Shown here piece after piece: positions 39,124-49,800 of a DNA stretch of 58,621 bases. A program made the position numbers and the translations under genes. The stretch is from Thermoleophilia bacterium. Lineage in GTDB: Bacteria > Actinomycetota > Thermoleophilia > Gaiellales > Gaiellaceae. The number at the start of each line of letters is the position of its first letter. Positions within the stretch are counted from its first letter, which is position 1. The notes beneath the pieces were generated by a model that worked only from the letters and a program-made list of their open reading frames with translations, was not told where the DNA came from and did not search any database. Location: the NCBI GenBank assembly GCA_025929425.1, contig JAICME010000002.1, forward strand, positions 1 to 58,621, written 5' to 3'.

Positions 39124-39367
39124 CTTCGTCCTCCTCGTCGATCGTCTTCACCCGCCGGGACGCACGATCCGCTGTGCGCCACTGACTCCAATGGTTCCGC
39201 CTGGAGCACCCGGCGACCATGGGCTCCCCACCCGATCTGGAGCAGGTCATCGCCCCAGTCCTGGCCCCACCGCCCTCTGCAAATGGGGGCAGCGCCCCAT
39301 CGCGCAGCGAGCGTGCGCCGGTCACCCTGAGAGAGATCGTGCAGACGAACGGACCGGAGGAGGAACA

Positions 39368-39832
39368 ATGACCGGAGGGACTGTTGTATGCGGGGTGACC
39401 GAAAGCCCCGACGGCCGGGGTGCGGCCGAGCTGGCGCGCGCGCTCGGTGCGCGCCTGGGGCTACGGCTGGTGCTCGTACACGTCGTCGACGGCGTGCCCG
39501 CGGGCACCCACGAGAGCCTGTCCGCCCGGCAGCGACAGGCTGGAGCCGAGCGGACCCTCGACCAGATCGCCCACGGCATGGACGAACGCGCCGAGAAGCG
39601 GGTCATGGTCGGAGACCGCGCCGACGCCCTCGCGAGGGTCGCTGCGGAGGAGGGCGCCGACCTCATCGTGATCGGTTCGAGGCCTGCAGGCCTCGGCAAT
39701 CGCAAGCTGCGCTGCACGCTCGCGCGCGAGCTCGAGGCCGCCACGCCGATCCCTGTCGTCGTCGCACCGCCGACGACACGGGAGCGCACGAACCACCGCC
39801 TCGCGGTCGCAGCCGGCGCGTCTACGCGCTAG
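39368..39832 (+). CDS. Universal stress protein
   Basis: VVCGVTESPDGRGAAELA...LIVIGSRPAGLGNRKLRCTLARELEAATPIPVVVAP. Confidence 0.88.
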   Translation: MTGGTVVCGVTESPDGRGAAELARALGARLGLRLVLVHVVDGVPAGTHESLSARQRQAGAERTLDQIAHGMDERAEKRVMVGDRADALARVAAEEGADLIVIGSRPAGLGNRKLRCTLARELEAATPIPVVVAPPTTRERTNHRLAVAAGASTR

Positions 39833-39858
39833 TACGCTCGGCAACAATTCGACGACCG

Positions 39859-40797
39859 ATGCATTTCTCTCGGCTTCCCCTGCTCTGGCGGGTCTTCGCC
39901 ATCAACGCGGCGCTGCTGGTCGCCGCGACGTTGCTGCTCGCGCTCACGCCGATCACGATCCACGCCAGGATCGCGATCGTCGAGGGCCTCGACCTCGCGG
40001 TCGCGCTGGTCGTGATGCTCGCCGCCAATCTCCTGCTGCTCCGACAAACGCTTCGTCCGATCGACCGTCTCGTGGAGCGGATGCGCAAGATCGATCTTCT
40101 CCAACCGGGCCAGCGGATCCCCGAACGCGGCGGCGTCGAGGTCGCCGAGCTGACGCACACGTTCAACGAGATGCTCGACCGGCTGGAGACCGAGCGGCGC
40201 GAGAGCGGGCAACGGGCGCTGCGCGCGCAGGAGGCAGAACGGCGCCGCATCGCCAGCGGCCTCCACGACGAGGTCGGGCAGGTTCTGACCGGGGTCCTGC
40301 TCCGTCTCGACGACGACGAGACCAAGCAGGCGGTGCGGCAGGCGCTCGAGGAGGTGCGGAGGATCGGGCGAGAGCTGCGCCCGGAGATGCTCGAACAGCT
40401 GGGGCTCGTCAGCGCGCTGACGGAGCTCTCGCGGAGGTTCGCGGACTCGAGCGGCGCCCGCGTCGACCGGCAGTTCGCCACCGACCTGCCGCCGCTCTCG
40501 GACGAGGCCGAGCTCGCCGTCTATCGCGTGGCACAGGAAAGCCTCACGAACATCGCCAGGCATGCCGACGCGTCCCGGGTCGAGATCGCCCTCCAGCCAG
40601 GAGCGGAGAGCGTCGTCCTCCGGGTCTCCGACGACGGACGCGGAATTCCCGGTCCCGATGCCTCCGCGCTCAACGGGCACAGCGGCCTGCGCGGCATGCG
40701 TGAGCGTGCACTTCTCGTCGGCGGCGCGCTCGCGATCAAGCGCGGGACTGACGGAGGCGTCGAGGTGAGGTTCGAAGTGCCGGCGGAAGAGCGCTGA
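39859..40797 (+). CDS. NarX-type sensor histidine kinase (HisKA_3)
   Basis: Two TMs, HAMP, RRRIASGLHDEVGQVLTGV, VLRVSDDGRGIP. Confidence 0.92.
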   Translation: MHFSRLPLLWRVFAINAALLVAATLLLALTPITIHARIAIVEGLDLAVALVVMLAANLLLLRQTLRPIDRLVERMRKIDLLQPGQRIPERGGVEVAELTHTFNEMLDRLETERRESGQRALRAQEAERRRIASGLHDEVGQVLTGVLLRLDDDETKQAVRQALEEVRRIGRELRPEMLEQLGLVSALTELSRRFADSSGARVDRQFATDLPPLSDEAELAVYRVAQESLTNIARHADASRVEIALQPGAESVVLRVSDDGRGIPGPDASALNGHSGLRGMRERALLVGGALAIKRGTDGGVEVRFEVPAEER

Positions 40798-41453
40798 TGC
40801 CGATCCCGCTCGTGACCCGCATCCTCGTCGCCGACGACCATCCGATCGTCCGCTCCGGACTGAAGAAGGTCATCGACGCGCAGGCCGACATGGAGGTCGT
40901 CGCGGAAGCCGCAGACGGCGCCGAGGCCGTGAAGAAGGCGCTGGCGGACGAGATCCATCTCGCGATCCTCGACGTCTCGATGCCGAAGACCACGGGCATC
41001 CAGGCCGCGGACGAGCTGCACAAGCGCAAGCCCGAGCTGAAGCTCCTCATGCTGTCGATGTACGACAGCGAGCAGTTCCTGTTCGAGTCGCTCAAGGCAG
41101 GCGCCTCCGGCTACGTGCTCAAGTCGGACGCCGACCAGGACATCGTCGAGGCGGTGCGGCGGACGATGCGCGGCCAGTCCTTCCTCTATCCGTCGGCGAT
41201 CTCCACGCTCGTCAAGGATTTCGTCGAGCGTGACCGACCGGAAGAGGAGCAGTTCGACGTCCTCACTCCCCGCGAGCTGCAGGTCCTGAAGCTGATCGCG
41301 GAGGCCTACACGTCGAAGCAGATCGCCCAGGAGCTGGTGATCAGCGTCAAGACCGTCGAGCGGCACCGGCAGAACATCCTCGACAAGCTCGGCATGAGCG
41401 ACCGCGTGGAGCTCACCCGCTACGCGATCCGGCGCGGCCTGATCCAGCCGTAA
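40797..41453 (+). CDS. NarL/FixJ family response regulator (LuxR HTH)
   Basis: ILVADDHPIVRSGLKKVI, TPRELQVLKLIAEAYTSKQIAQELVISVKTVERHRQNILDKLG; TGATG overlap with kinase. Confidence 0.95.
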   Translation: MPIPLVTRILVADDHPIVRSGLKKVIDAQADMEVVAEAADGAEAVKKALADEIHLAILDVSMPKTTGIQAADELHKRKPELKLLMLSMYDSEQFLFESLKAGASGYVLKSDADQDIVEAVRRTMRGQSFLYPSAISTLVKDFVERDRPEEEQFDVLTPRELQVLKLIAEAYTSKQIAQELVISVKTVERHRQNILDKLGMSDRVELTRYAIRRGLIQP

Positions 41454-41602
41454 GGAGGAATCTGACGGCGAATACGCCGCCGACGGAGAGGTCTCGATTC
41501 GCGCGCCACTCGGATCGGCGCTCCTCGGACGTCACGTCGGCGACAGTGGTTTCGGCGGAAGGCCCCCGGCTGGAGATCGTCGAGATCGAGGCCCGAGCCG
41601 GC

Positions 41603-42091
41603 CTACGCGGCAACCCTGCGAGCCGGAAGCTCCACCGCCAGGACTTCGAAGCCGAGCCGGCCGCGCGGAGCGTCGACCGCAGCGATCTCGCCCTTGCGCC
41701 GGCCGACGAGTGCGCGGCCGAGCGGCGAGGCGACCGAGATCCGGCCGGCCGCCAGATCCCCCTCGAGCTGTCCCACGAGCTCGAGCTCGAGCGAGTGCCC
41801 GGAGCCGAGCTCGCGCACGCGGACGCGCTCACCGACGTCGATGCGGCCGTTGGCCCGCGGCTTGACGACTCGAGCGGCGCGCAGCCTCCCCTGGATCTGG
41901 CCGATGCGCCGCTCGAGCTGGAGCTTCTCCTCCCGCGCATCCAGGTACTCCGTGTTCTGAGCCAGATTCGCCTCGGTCGAGGTCGCCCGCCGCAGCCGGT
42001 CTGCCACCCGACGCCGCTCCTCGTTCTTGAGCCGCTCGAGCTCCGCATTCAGCCGGGCGTATCCCTTGCTCGTGATCACCAACTCGTGCAT
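41603..42091 (-). CDS. GreA/GreB-family protein with altered catalytic tip
   Basis: N-terminal coiled coil TSKGYARLNAELERLKNEER...EANLAQNTEYLDAREEK; C-terminal GreA domain VASPLGRALVGRRKGE. Confidence 0.88.
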   Translation of the reverse strand: MHELVITSKGYARLNAELERLKNEERRRVADRLRRATSTEANLAQNTEYLDAREEKLQLERRIGQIQGRLRAARVVKPRANGRIDVGERVRVRELGSGHSLELELVGQLEGDLAAGRISVASPLGRALVGRRKGEIAAVDAPRGRLGFEVLAVELPARRVAA

Positions 42092-42265
42092 CTCGCTCTG
42101 CTCCTTTCGATCAGGATCGACTCGAAGCAGCGTCGCTGCACGAGGCGAGCACGGCGATGGGGTCGAGACACCATCTTTGACGCGTTCTCTACGCGCGGGC
42201 GCGGCCACGCGGTCGTGCACGAGCTCCACGCCCACTAGGTGCGGTCCCTCGCCGCGGCGAGTCGG

Positions 42266-44509
42266 TCAGGGGATCTCGTTCCGGACGACGTCGAAGCGGC
42301 GGAGACGCAGGCTGTTGCTGACGACGAAGACGCTCGAGAACGCCATGGCCGCTCCCGCGATGATCGGGTTGAGGTAGCCGCTGGCCGCGAGTGGCAGGGC
42401 AGCGACGTTGTAGGCGAAGGCCCAGAAGAGGTTTCCCTTGATCGTCCGGAGCGTTCGGCGGGCAAGCCGGATCGCGTCGCCTGCGGCCTGGAGGTTGCCG
42501 CTGACGAGCGTGAGGTCGCTCGCCTCGATCGCGATGTCGGTTCCGGTGCCGATGGCGAGGCCGAGATCGGCCTGTGCGAGAGCCGGTGCGTCGTTGACGC
42601 CGTCCCCGACCATCGCAACGACATGTCCCTCGTCCTGGAGGCGACTCACCACCGCAGCCTTGTCGGCGGGGAGCACCTCGGCGATCACGTCCTCGATGCC
42701 GACCTCTGCGGCGACGACGCGGGCGGTGTGCTCGTTGTCGCCGGTGAGGAGGACCGGCCGCAGGCCGAGCCGCCGCAGCTCCGCGACAGCTGCGGCGCTG
42801 GTGGGCTTCACCGTGTCGGCGACCACGAGGACGACGCGGACTCCGCCGTCCCAGGCGGCAGCGATGGCCGTCCGGCCGGCTGCCTGAGCCTCCCGCAGCG
42901 CCGTGTCCAACTCGGGCGGCAGCTCGACGCCCCACTCCTGCAACAGCGCCGGCCGGCCCGCGACGACGGCGTGCCCGTCCACGACGCCTTCGACGCCGAG
43001 GCCGTCCCGGTTCCGGAACGAATCGACGGTGGCAAGCGTCGTGCGGGCGGCTGCCGCGTCGGCGATCGCGCGCGCGATCGGATGCTCGGAGGCGTGCTCG
43101 AGCGAGCCGACGAGATGAAGGGCTCGCTCGGGATCGACACCCTCGGCAGGGACGATGTCGACGAGGCTCATCGTGCCGGTGGTGACGGTGCCGGTCTTGT
43201 CGAGCACGATGCTGTCGATCCGGCGGGTCGACTCGAGAACCTGCGGGCCTTTGATCAGGAGACCGAGCTGAGCACCTCGGCCGGCGCCGACCATCAGCGC
43301 CGTCGGGGTTGCGAGCCCCAGGGCACAGGGGCAGGCGATGATCAGGACGGCGACCGCGGCAGTGAACGCGAAGGTCGCACCCGCGCCGTTTGCGAGCCAG
43401 AAGCCGAGCGCTGCGACGGCGATCCCGATCACGATCGGCACGAACACCCCGGCGATGCGGTCGGCGAGCCGCTGCACTGGAGCCTTGCCCATCTGCGCGT
43501 TCTCGACGAGGCGCGCGATCTGGGAGAGCGCGGTATCGGCTCCGACCTTGGTCGCCCTGACGACCAGCCGGCCACCGGCGTTCACCGTGGCGCCGGCGAC
43601 CTCGGAACCGCTGCCCACCTCCACCGGGACGGACTCGCCGGTGAGCAGGCTCATGTCGACCGCCGAGAAGCCCTCCTCGACGATCCCGTCGGTCGCGATC
43701 TTCTCGCCGGGACGAACGACGAAGCGCTCCCCCACCTGGAGCTGCTCGACCGGAACCCTCCGCTCGGCGCCGTCGGCATCGAGGATCGAGACGTCCTTGG
43801 TCCCCAGCTCGAGCAGTGACTTCAAGGCGGCTCCTGCCCGGCGCTTCGCCCGCGCCTCGAAGTAGCGGCCCGCCAGGATGAAGGTCGTGACGACCGCGGC
43901 CGTCTCCAGATAGATCTCGTTCGTACCCCCGCCGACCTTGGGGACGAGCGTGAACGCCATCTTCATCCCGTCTGCGCCCGCGTCGCCGAGGAAGAGGGCG
44001 TAGAGAGACCAGGTCCAGGCGGCGAGCACCCCGAGCGAGACGAGCGTGTCCATCGTCGCGGTCGCGTGCTCGAGGTTCGCCCAGGCCGCACGGTGGAAGG
44101 GCCACGCCGCCCATGTGACGACAGGGGTGGCGAGCTGCAAGGCGAGCCACTGCCAGTGGTTGAACTGCAGGGCCGGGATCATCGAGACGAGCAGCACCGG
44201 CAGCGTGAGCACGGCCGATCCGACCAGCCGGAACCGCAGCGGACGCGTCGCGTCGGCCTCCGCTGCAGGCTCCTCCGCCTCCCCTGCGAGAGGCAAGGTC
44301 GCCGAGTAGCCTGCGGCTTCGACCGCGGCGACGAGCTCTTCCGGCACGACTGCATCCGCGTCGTAGCCCACGCTTGCCTTCTCGGTCGCGTAGTTGACCG
44401 TCGCCGTGACTCCTTCGAGTTTGTTCAGCCTGCGCTCGATCCGACTCGCGCAGGAAGCGCAGGTCATGCCCTGGATGGGCAGCTCGATGGTCGCAAGCGT
44501 GGTGCTCAC
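42266..44509 (-). CDS. copA: Copper-type heavy-metal P-type ATPase with N-terminal HMA domain
   Basis: [45 protein letters not shown]. Confidence 0.93.
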   Translation of the reverse strand: MSTTLATIELPIQGMTCASCASRIERRLNKLEGVTATVNYATEKASVGYDADAVVPEELVAAVEAAGYSATLPLAGEAEEPAAEADATRPLRFRLVGSAVLTLPVLLVSMIPALQFNHWQWLALQLATPVVTWAAWPFHRAAWANLEHATATMDTLVSLGVLAAWTWSLYALFLGDAGADGMKMAFTLVPKVGGGTNEIYLETAAVVTTFILAGRYFEARAKRRAGAALKSLLELGTKDVSILDADGAERRVPVEQLQVGERFVVRPGEKIATDGIVEEGFSAVDMSLLTGESVPVEVGSGSEVAGATVNAGGRLVVRATKVGADTALSQIARLVENAQMGKAPVQRLADRIAGVFVPIVIGIAVAALGFWLANGAGATFAFTAAVAVLIIACPCALGLATPTALMVGAGRGAQLGLLIKGPQVLESTRRIDSIVLDKTGTVTTGTMSLVDIVPAEGVDPERALHLVGSLEHASEHPIARAIADAAAARTTLATVDSFRNRDGLGVEGVVDGHAVVAGRPALLQEWGVELPPELDTALREAQAAGRTAIAAAWDGGVRVVLVVADTVKPTSAAAVAELRRLGLRPVLLTGDNEHTARVVAAEVGIEDVIAEVLPADKAAVVSRLQDEGHVVAMVGDGVNDAPALAQADLGLAIGTGTDIAIEASDLTLVSGNLQAAGDAIRLARRTLRTIKGNLFWAFAYNVAALPLAASGYLNPIIAGAAMAFSSVFVVSNSLRLRRFDVVRNEIP

Positions 44510-45327
44510 CGGATCACCTCCAGTGTGAACGCGGCAGTGTGGACTTCGCCCGCCACCCTGAACTGCAGGAACAGGCGATAGAGGCCGGCGGTGGGAAAGG
44601 TCGCCTCGAAGAGAAGACTGTTCGCGTCCGGGTGGACGTGCAGGAACGCAAGGTCGCCCTGCCGCAGCGCCACCAGATGCCCCTTCGCGCCGAGGTAGTC
44701 CTGGAGCGGGACCGGTCGGCGGTCACGAGTGACGTCGAACGTCAGCGCGGACTCCTCGTCGGCGCGGACGGTGCCGTCGGTCAGCCGGACCCGGAAGCCG
44801 TCCGTCTCCGCAGACTTCGACGGCGGCGGCAGCTCGCGGGAGCGGACGGCACCGTCGACCTGGAGGTCGTCGGCGAGGGTGGTCGGGCTTCCGTCGACCG
44901 AGAAATCGGCGAAGACGCGGTACGTTCCTGACTCCGGGAGCGTCAGCGGCGTCGTCCAGGTGCCGTCCGACGAGAGGCGTGGGTGGAGGTGCTGGAAACC
45001 ACTGAGGTCTCGGCGCACGACGATCAGATGCATCCGCTTCGTGTGCTCCAGATCGAAGCGGCGCACCGGCCGGCCGTCCTTGCCGAGGATCCGGAAGGAG
45101 AGCTCGAAGGTCTTGTCGCGCTGTGCGGCGCGGCGGGCGAGATCGAGCGTGAAACCGTTCTCGCTGACCGAGAGGCCGCGAATCGGGTCGGCGGCCATGC
45201 TCATCTCGTCCGTCGCAGCGACGGCGGGATCGTGGATCCGGCCGACGGCGCCGCCGGCGATCGCGGCCACGCCGAAGACCAGGCCGAGGACGGCGGCGAA
45301 GGCCGCGAGCTTCGCCGCACTCGTCAT
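44506..45327 (-). CDS. Membrane-anchored/exported protein with two HxHP-type modules
   Basis: [20 protein letters not shown] and [20 protein letters not shown]; 4-nt overlaps with copA and copZ-like genes. Confidence 0.75.
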   Translation of the reverse strand: MTSAAKLAAFAAVLGLVFGVAAIAGGAVGRIHDPAVAATDEMSMAADPIRGLSVSENGFTLDLARRAAQRDKTFELSFRILGKDGRPVRRFDLEHTKRMHLIVVRRDLSGFQHLHPRLSSDGTWTTPLTLPESGTYRVFADFSVDGSPTTLADDLQVDGAVRSRELPPPSKSAETDGFRVRLTDGTVRADEESALTFDVTRDRRPVPLQDYLGAKGHLVALRQGDLAFLHVHPDANSLLFEATFPTAGLYRLFLQFRVAGEVHTAAFTLEVIR

Positions 45328-45533
45328 GCGCGGGTCGCGTCGTATCCGGCCTCGTCGATCGCCGCGATGAGCGCTGCGTCGTCGAGGTTCTCGCCGGACA
45401 CGCGGACGAGCTTCGCTTCCAGATCGACGTCGACGGACTCGACGCCGTGGACACCGGTGACCTCGGCGGTGATCGCGGTCTGGCAGTGGCCGCAGCTGAC
45501 GCCGGGAACGGAGTAGGTGACGGTCTCGGTCAT
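45324..45533 (-). CDS. copZ: HMA copper chaperone
   Basis: VPGVSCGHCQTAITAEVTGVHGVESVDVDLEAKLV. Confidence 0.9.
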   Translation of the reverse strand: MTETVTYSVPGVSCGHCQTAITAEVTGVHGVESVDVDLEAKLVRVSGENLDDAALIAAIDEAGYDATRA

Positions 45534-45626
45534 GTTCGATCCTCCTCGGGAGCTTGGGAAAGGATCGCACGCATCACGCGTCGGTTCGAGCGAGGCAACC
45601 GGCGTCGGTCTCTTATCGTCTCCCGC

Positions 45627-46832
45627 ATGAGCGCCTCTCGTCGCGCTACGGCGAATCTCGTACTCGCGACTCTCGCCTTCGCCCTCTGCTTCACCGCCTG
45701 GAGCCTGATCGCCCCATTCGCGAAGACGTTCAAGCACGACCTCGGCCTCGACTACACGGAGGCGTTGCTGCTCACCGCGATTCCGGTCGTGCTCGGGTCG
45801 CTGTTGCGCGTGCCACTCGGGATCGTCACCGACCGCTACGGCGGCCGCTTGGTCTTCACTCTGCTGCTCGCGTTCTCGGCACTGCCCGCGGTGCTGTTCG
45901 GTTACGCGCATGCCTACTGGGCGCTCCTGTGCGTGGGATTCCTGCTCGGGACAGCGGGCGCGTCGTTCGCGGTCGGTGTGCCTTTCGTTGCGGGCTGGTA
46001 CGGGCGCGAGCGACAGGGGTTCGCGCTCGGGATCTACGGGATCGGGAACATCGGCACTGCGATCGCGTTCTTTGGAGCTCCCCCGGTCTCGAATCACTGG
46101 GGACGGGCGACGGTTGGATGGATCACAGGAATCGCGCTGCTCGCCGGAGCTGCCCTCTTCTATCTCCTCGCGCGTGACGCGCCGTCCCGCGGCGCACCGG
46201 CCGACTACGGCGCGGTGCTGCGAGGTGGCTGGCGGCTGTACCGGCTCGCCTTCTTCTACTTCATCACCTTCGGCGGCTTCGTGGCGATGGGTTTCCTGCT
46301 GCCGACGCTGTTGCAGGACTGGTTCGGTTACTCGAAGAGCGTGGCTGGAGCGCGTGCCGCCGGCTTCATCATTGCGGCGACGGTGGCGCGCCCGGTGGGC
46401 GGGTGGGTCGCCGACCGAGTCGGGCCGGTGCCGGTGCTGGTGCTCGCCTTCGCCGGGATCGCGATCGATGCCGCCGTACTGGCCACGCTCGCTCCGGTGC
46501 CGCGCATCGTCCCGGTGTCGATCGCCTGTCTGACCCTCGGCTGCTTCCTCGGGGCCGGGAGCGGAGCCGTGTTCAAGATCGTTCCGGGCGAGTTCCCGGA
46601 CAACCCCGGCGCAGCCGCGGGGGTGGTCGGTGCGGCAGGGGGGCTCGGCGGTTTCTTCCCGCCTATCTACGTTGGGCTGGTGAAGGACGCGGAAGGCACC
46701 TACACCTACGGCTTCGTAGGGCTGCTCGTGTTCGTGATCGGCTGTCTGCTGCTGGCCGTGTGGCTGCTGCGCACCGCCCCGCCACAGGAGCTCAGAGGTG
46801 GGACCGCATCTTCACTCGATCGAGGTCCGTAA
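45627..46832 (+). CDS. narK: Nitrate/nitrite MFS transporter
   Basis: FALCFTAWSLIAPFAK, RVPLGIVTDRYGGR, GAGSGAVFKIVPGEFP; immediately upstream of narG. Confidence 0.88.
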   Translation: MSASRRATANLVLATLAFALCFTAWSLIAPFAKTFKHDLGLDYTEALLLTAIPVVLGSLLRVPLGIVTDRYGGRLVFTLLLAFSALPAVLFGYAHAYWALLCVGFLLGTAGASFAVGVPFVAGWYGRERQGFALGIYGIGNIGTAIAFFGAPPVSNHWGRATVGWITGIALLAGAALFYLLARDAPSRGAPADYGAVLRGGWRLYRLAFFYFITFGGFVAMGFLLPTLLQDWFGYSKSVAGARAAGFIIAATVARPVGGWVADRVGPVPVLVLAFAGIAIDAAVLATLAPVPRIVPVSIACLTLGCFLGAGSGAVFKIVPGEFPDNPGAAAGVVGAAGGLGGFFPPIYVGLVKDAEGTYTYGFVGLLVFVIGCLLLAVWLLRTAPPQELRGGTASSLDRGP

Positions 46833-46845
46833 GACTCGCGAAACA

Positions 46846-49800
46846 ATGGCGAAGACTCCGATCCTGGAGGCGCACGAATTCTTTCGCCGCGGCGAGTCCA
46901 ACGCGGAGGGCTGGAGCCAGCTCGTCGGCAAGGGCCGCGAGTGGGAGTCGTTCTACCGGGACCGCTGGCAGCACGACAAGGTCGTCCGCTCGACGCATGG
47001 GGTCAACTGCACCGGCTCCTGCAGCTGGAACGTCTACGTCAAGGACGGGTTGATCACCTGGGAGGCGCAGGCCGTCGACTACCCCTCGACCGGGCCGGAG
47101 ATGCCCGAGTACGAGCCGCGCGGATGTCCCAGGGGCGCCTCGTTCTCGTGGTACACGTACTCGCCGCTGCGGGTGAAGTACCCGTACGTGCGCGGCAGTC
47201 TGCTCGAGTTCTACCGCGACGCCCGCACCCGGCTCGGTGACCCCGTCGAGGCCTGGGCCTCTGTCGTCGAGGACCCCGAGAAGAAGAGGACGTATACCTC
47301 GCAGCGCGGCCGGGGCGGTTTCGTCCGCGCGACCTGGGACGAGGTGGCGGAGCTGATCGCCGCGTCGCACGTGTACACGATCCGCCGCTACGGGCCGGAC
47401 CGCGTCGCGGGCTTCACGCCGATCCCTGCGATGTCGATGGCCTCGTACGCGTCGGGGACGCGGTTCCTCTCGCTCATCGGGGGCACGATCCTCTCCTTCT
47501 ACGACTGGTACTCGGATCTGCCGCCGGCCTCGCCGCAGACGTTCGGCGACCAGACCGACGTGCCGGAGTCGGGTGACTGGTGGAACGCCGGCTATTTGCT
47601 GATCTGGGGGACGAACCTGCCGACGACCCGGACGCCGGACGCGCACTTCATGGTCGAGGCGCGCTACCGCGGCCAGAAGGTCGTGGTCGTCTCGCCCGAC
47701 TACGCCGAGCACACCAAGTTCGCCGACCACTGGCTGCCTGCGAAGCCCGGCACAGACGGCGCGCTGGCGATGGCGATGGGCCACGTGATCCTCAAGGAGT
47801 TCTGGGGGGAACGGCGGGTGCCGTACTTCGAGCGCTATGCGCGCCGATTCACCGATCTGCCCCTGCTCGTCACCCTGCGCCGGCGCGGCGACGCCTTCGT
47901 CCCCGACCGCTTCCTCCGCGCCAGCGACCTCGGCGCCGGTGAGGAGCACGCGGAGTGGAAGACGGTCGTGCTCGACGAGCGCTCCGGCAAGCCGGTGGTG
48001 CCGAACGGCTCCGTCGGCCATCGCCATCAAGCACAGGAAGGCCAATGGAACCTGCGCCTCGACGAGACCGAGCCTGCGCTGACGCTACTCGGCCGAGACG
48101 GTGCCGAGCACGTCGCTGTCGACCTGCCGCGCTTCGATGCCGAGGGCGTGCTCGCGCGCGGCGTCCCCGCACTGCGGATCGGCGACCGGTTGGTGACGAC
48201 AGTGCTCGACCTGATGCTCGCCCACTACGGCGTCGCCCGCGACGGTTTGCCCGGCGAGTGGCCGGAGGGCTACGACGACGCCAAGCCGTACACACCGGCC
48301 TGGCAGGAGCAGATCACATCCGTCGACCGCAAGCTGTGCGTGCGCGTGGCGCGTGAGTTCGCGCGCAACGCCGAGTTGACCGAGGGGCGGTCGATGATCG
48401 CGATGGGCGCGGGCACGAACCACTGGTTCCACTCGGACGCGATCTACCGCACCTTCCTTTCGCTCCTGCTGCTCACGGGCTGCGAGGGCCGGAACGGCGG
48501 TGGCTGGGCGCACTACGTCGGCCAGGAGAAGGTTCGCCCCCTCTCCGGCTGGCAGAGCATCGCCTTCGCCCTCGACTGGACTCGGCCGCCCCGGCACCAG
48601 TCCGGGACACCCTGGTTCTATCTGGCAACGGACCAGTGGCGATACGAGGGCATCAAGCCGGAGGCCCTGGCGTGGGAGGGAGCGCGTGGCCTGCTGCGGG
48701 GCAAGCACGCCGCCGACCTCAACGCGCTGGGCGCACGGCTGGGCTGGCTGCCGATGCACCCGGCCTTCGACCGCAACCCGCTCGACCTCGTCGACGACGC
48801 CGAGAAGGCAGGGCTCGAGCCGACGGACTACGTCGTACGCGAGCTACGCGAGAACCGGCTCGGCTTCGCCTGCCAGGATCCGGACGCTCCGGAGAACTGG
48901 CCGCGGGTGCTGACGGTCTGGCGAGCAAACGTGCTCGGCTCGTCGGGCAAGGGGCACGAGTACTTCCTCAAACACCTGCTCGGCTCGCCCGACCCCGGCG
49001 TGCGCGCCGACGAGGAGCCGGAAGGCGACCGTCCCGCTGATGTCGTCTGGCGTGACCCCGCGCCGACGGCGAAGCTCGACCTGCTCACGACGATCGACTT
49101 CCGCATGACCTCGAACGCGCTGTTCTCGGATGTCGTGCTCCCGGCGGCGACCTGGTACGAAAAGGTCGACCTCTCCTCGACGGATCTGCATCCGTTCGTG
49201 CACACCTTCAACGCGGCGATTCCGCCGCCGTGGGAGGCGAAGACCGATTGGGACGCGTTCCGGCTGATCGCGGCGGAGTTCTCGCGGCTTGCTGAGACCC
49301 ACCTCGGCGTCCGCCGCGACCTCGTCGCAGCGCCGTTGCTGCACGACTCCGCGGACGAGATCGCGCAGCCCATGGGCGACGTGCGGGACTGGAAGGCGGG
49401 CGAGTGCGAGGCCGTCCCCGGCCGGACGATGCCGAAGCTCATCGTCGTCGAGCGCGACTACCCGGCTGTGGCTGCGAAGCACGGCGCGCTCGGGCCGCTG
49501 CTCGAGGAGCTGGGCCTCGCGAACAAGGGAGCGAGCTGGAAGCCCGTCGAGGAGGTCCGAGAGCTCGGCCTGATGAACGGACTCGTTCGGGGTGGACCGG
49601 CCGACGGACGGCCGTCACTGGAACGGGTCGAGCATGCCTGCGAGGCGATGCTGGCGCTCTCGGGGACGACGAACGGCCGGCTCGCACTCGAGGGCTTCCG
49701 TTCGCTCGAAGGGCGTACCGGCGTACCGCTCGCCGATCTGGCCGAGTCGCGTGCGGGAGACCGGATCACGCTCGCAGACGCCCAGGTCCAGCCGCGGACC

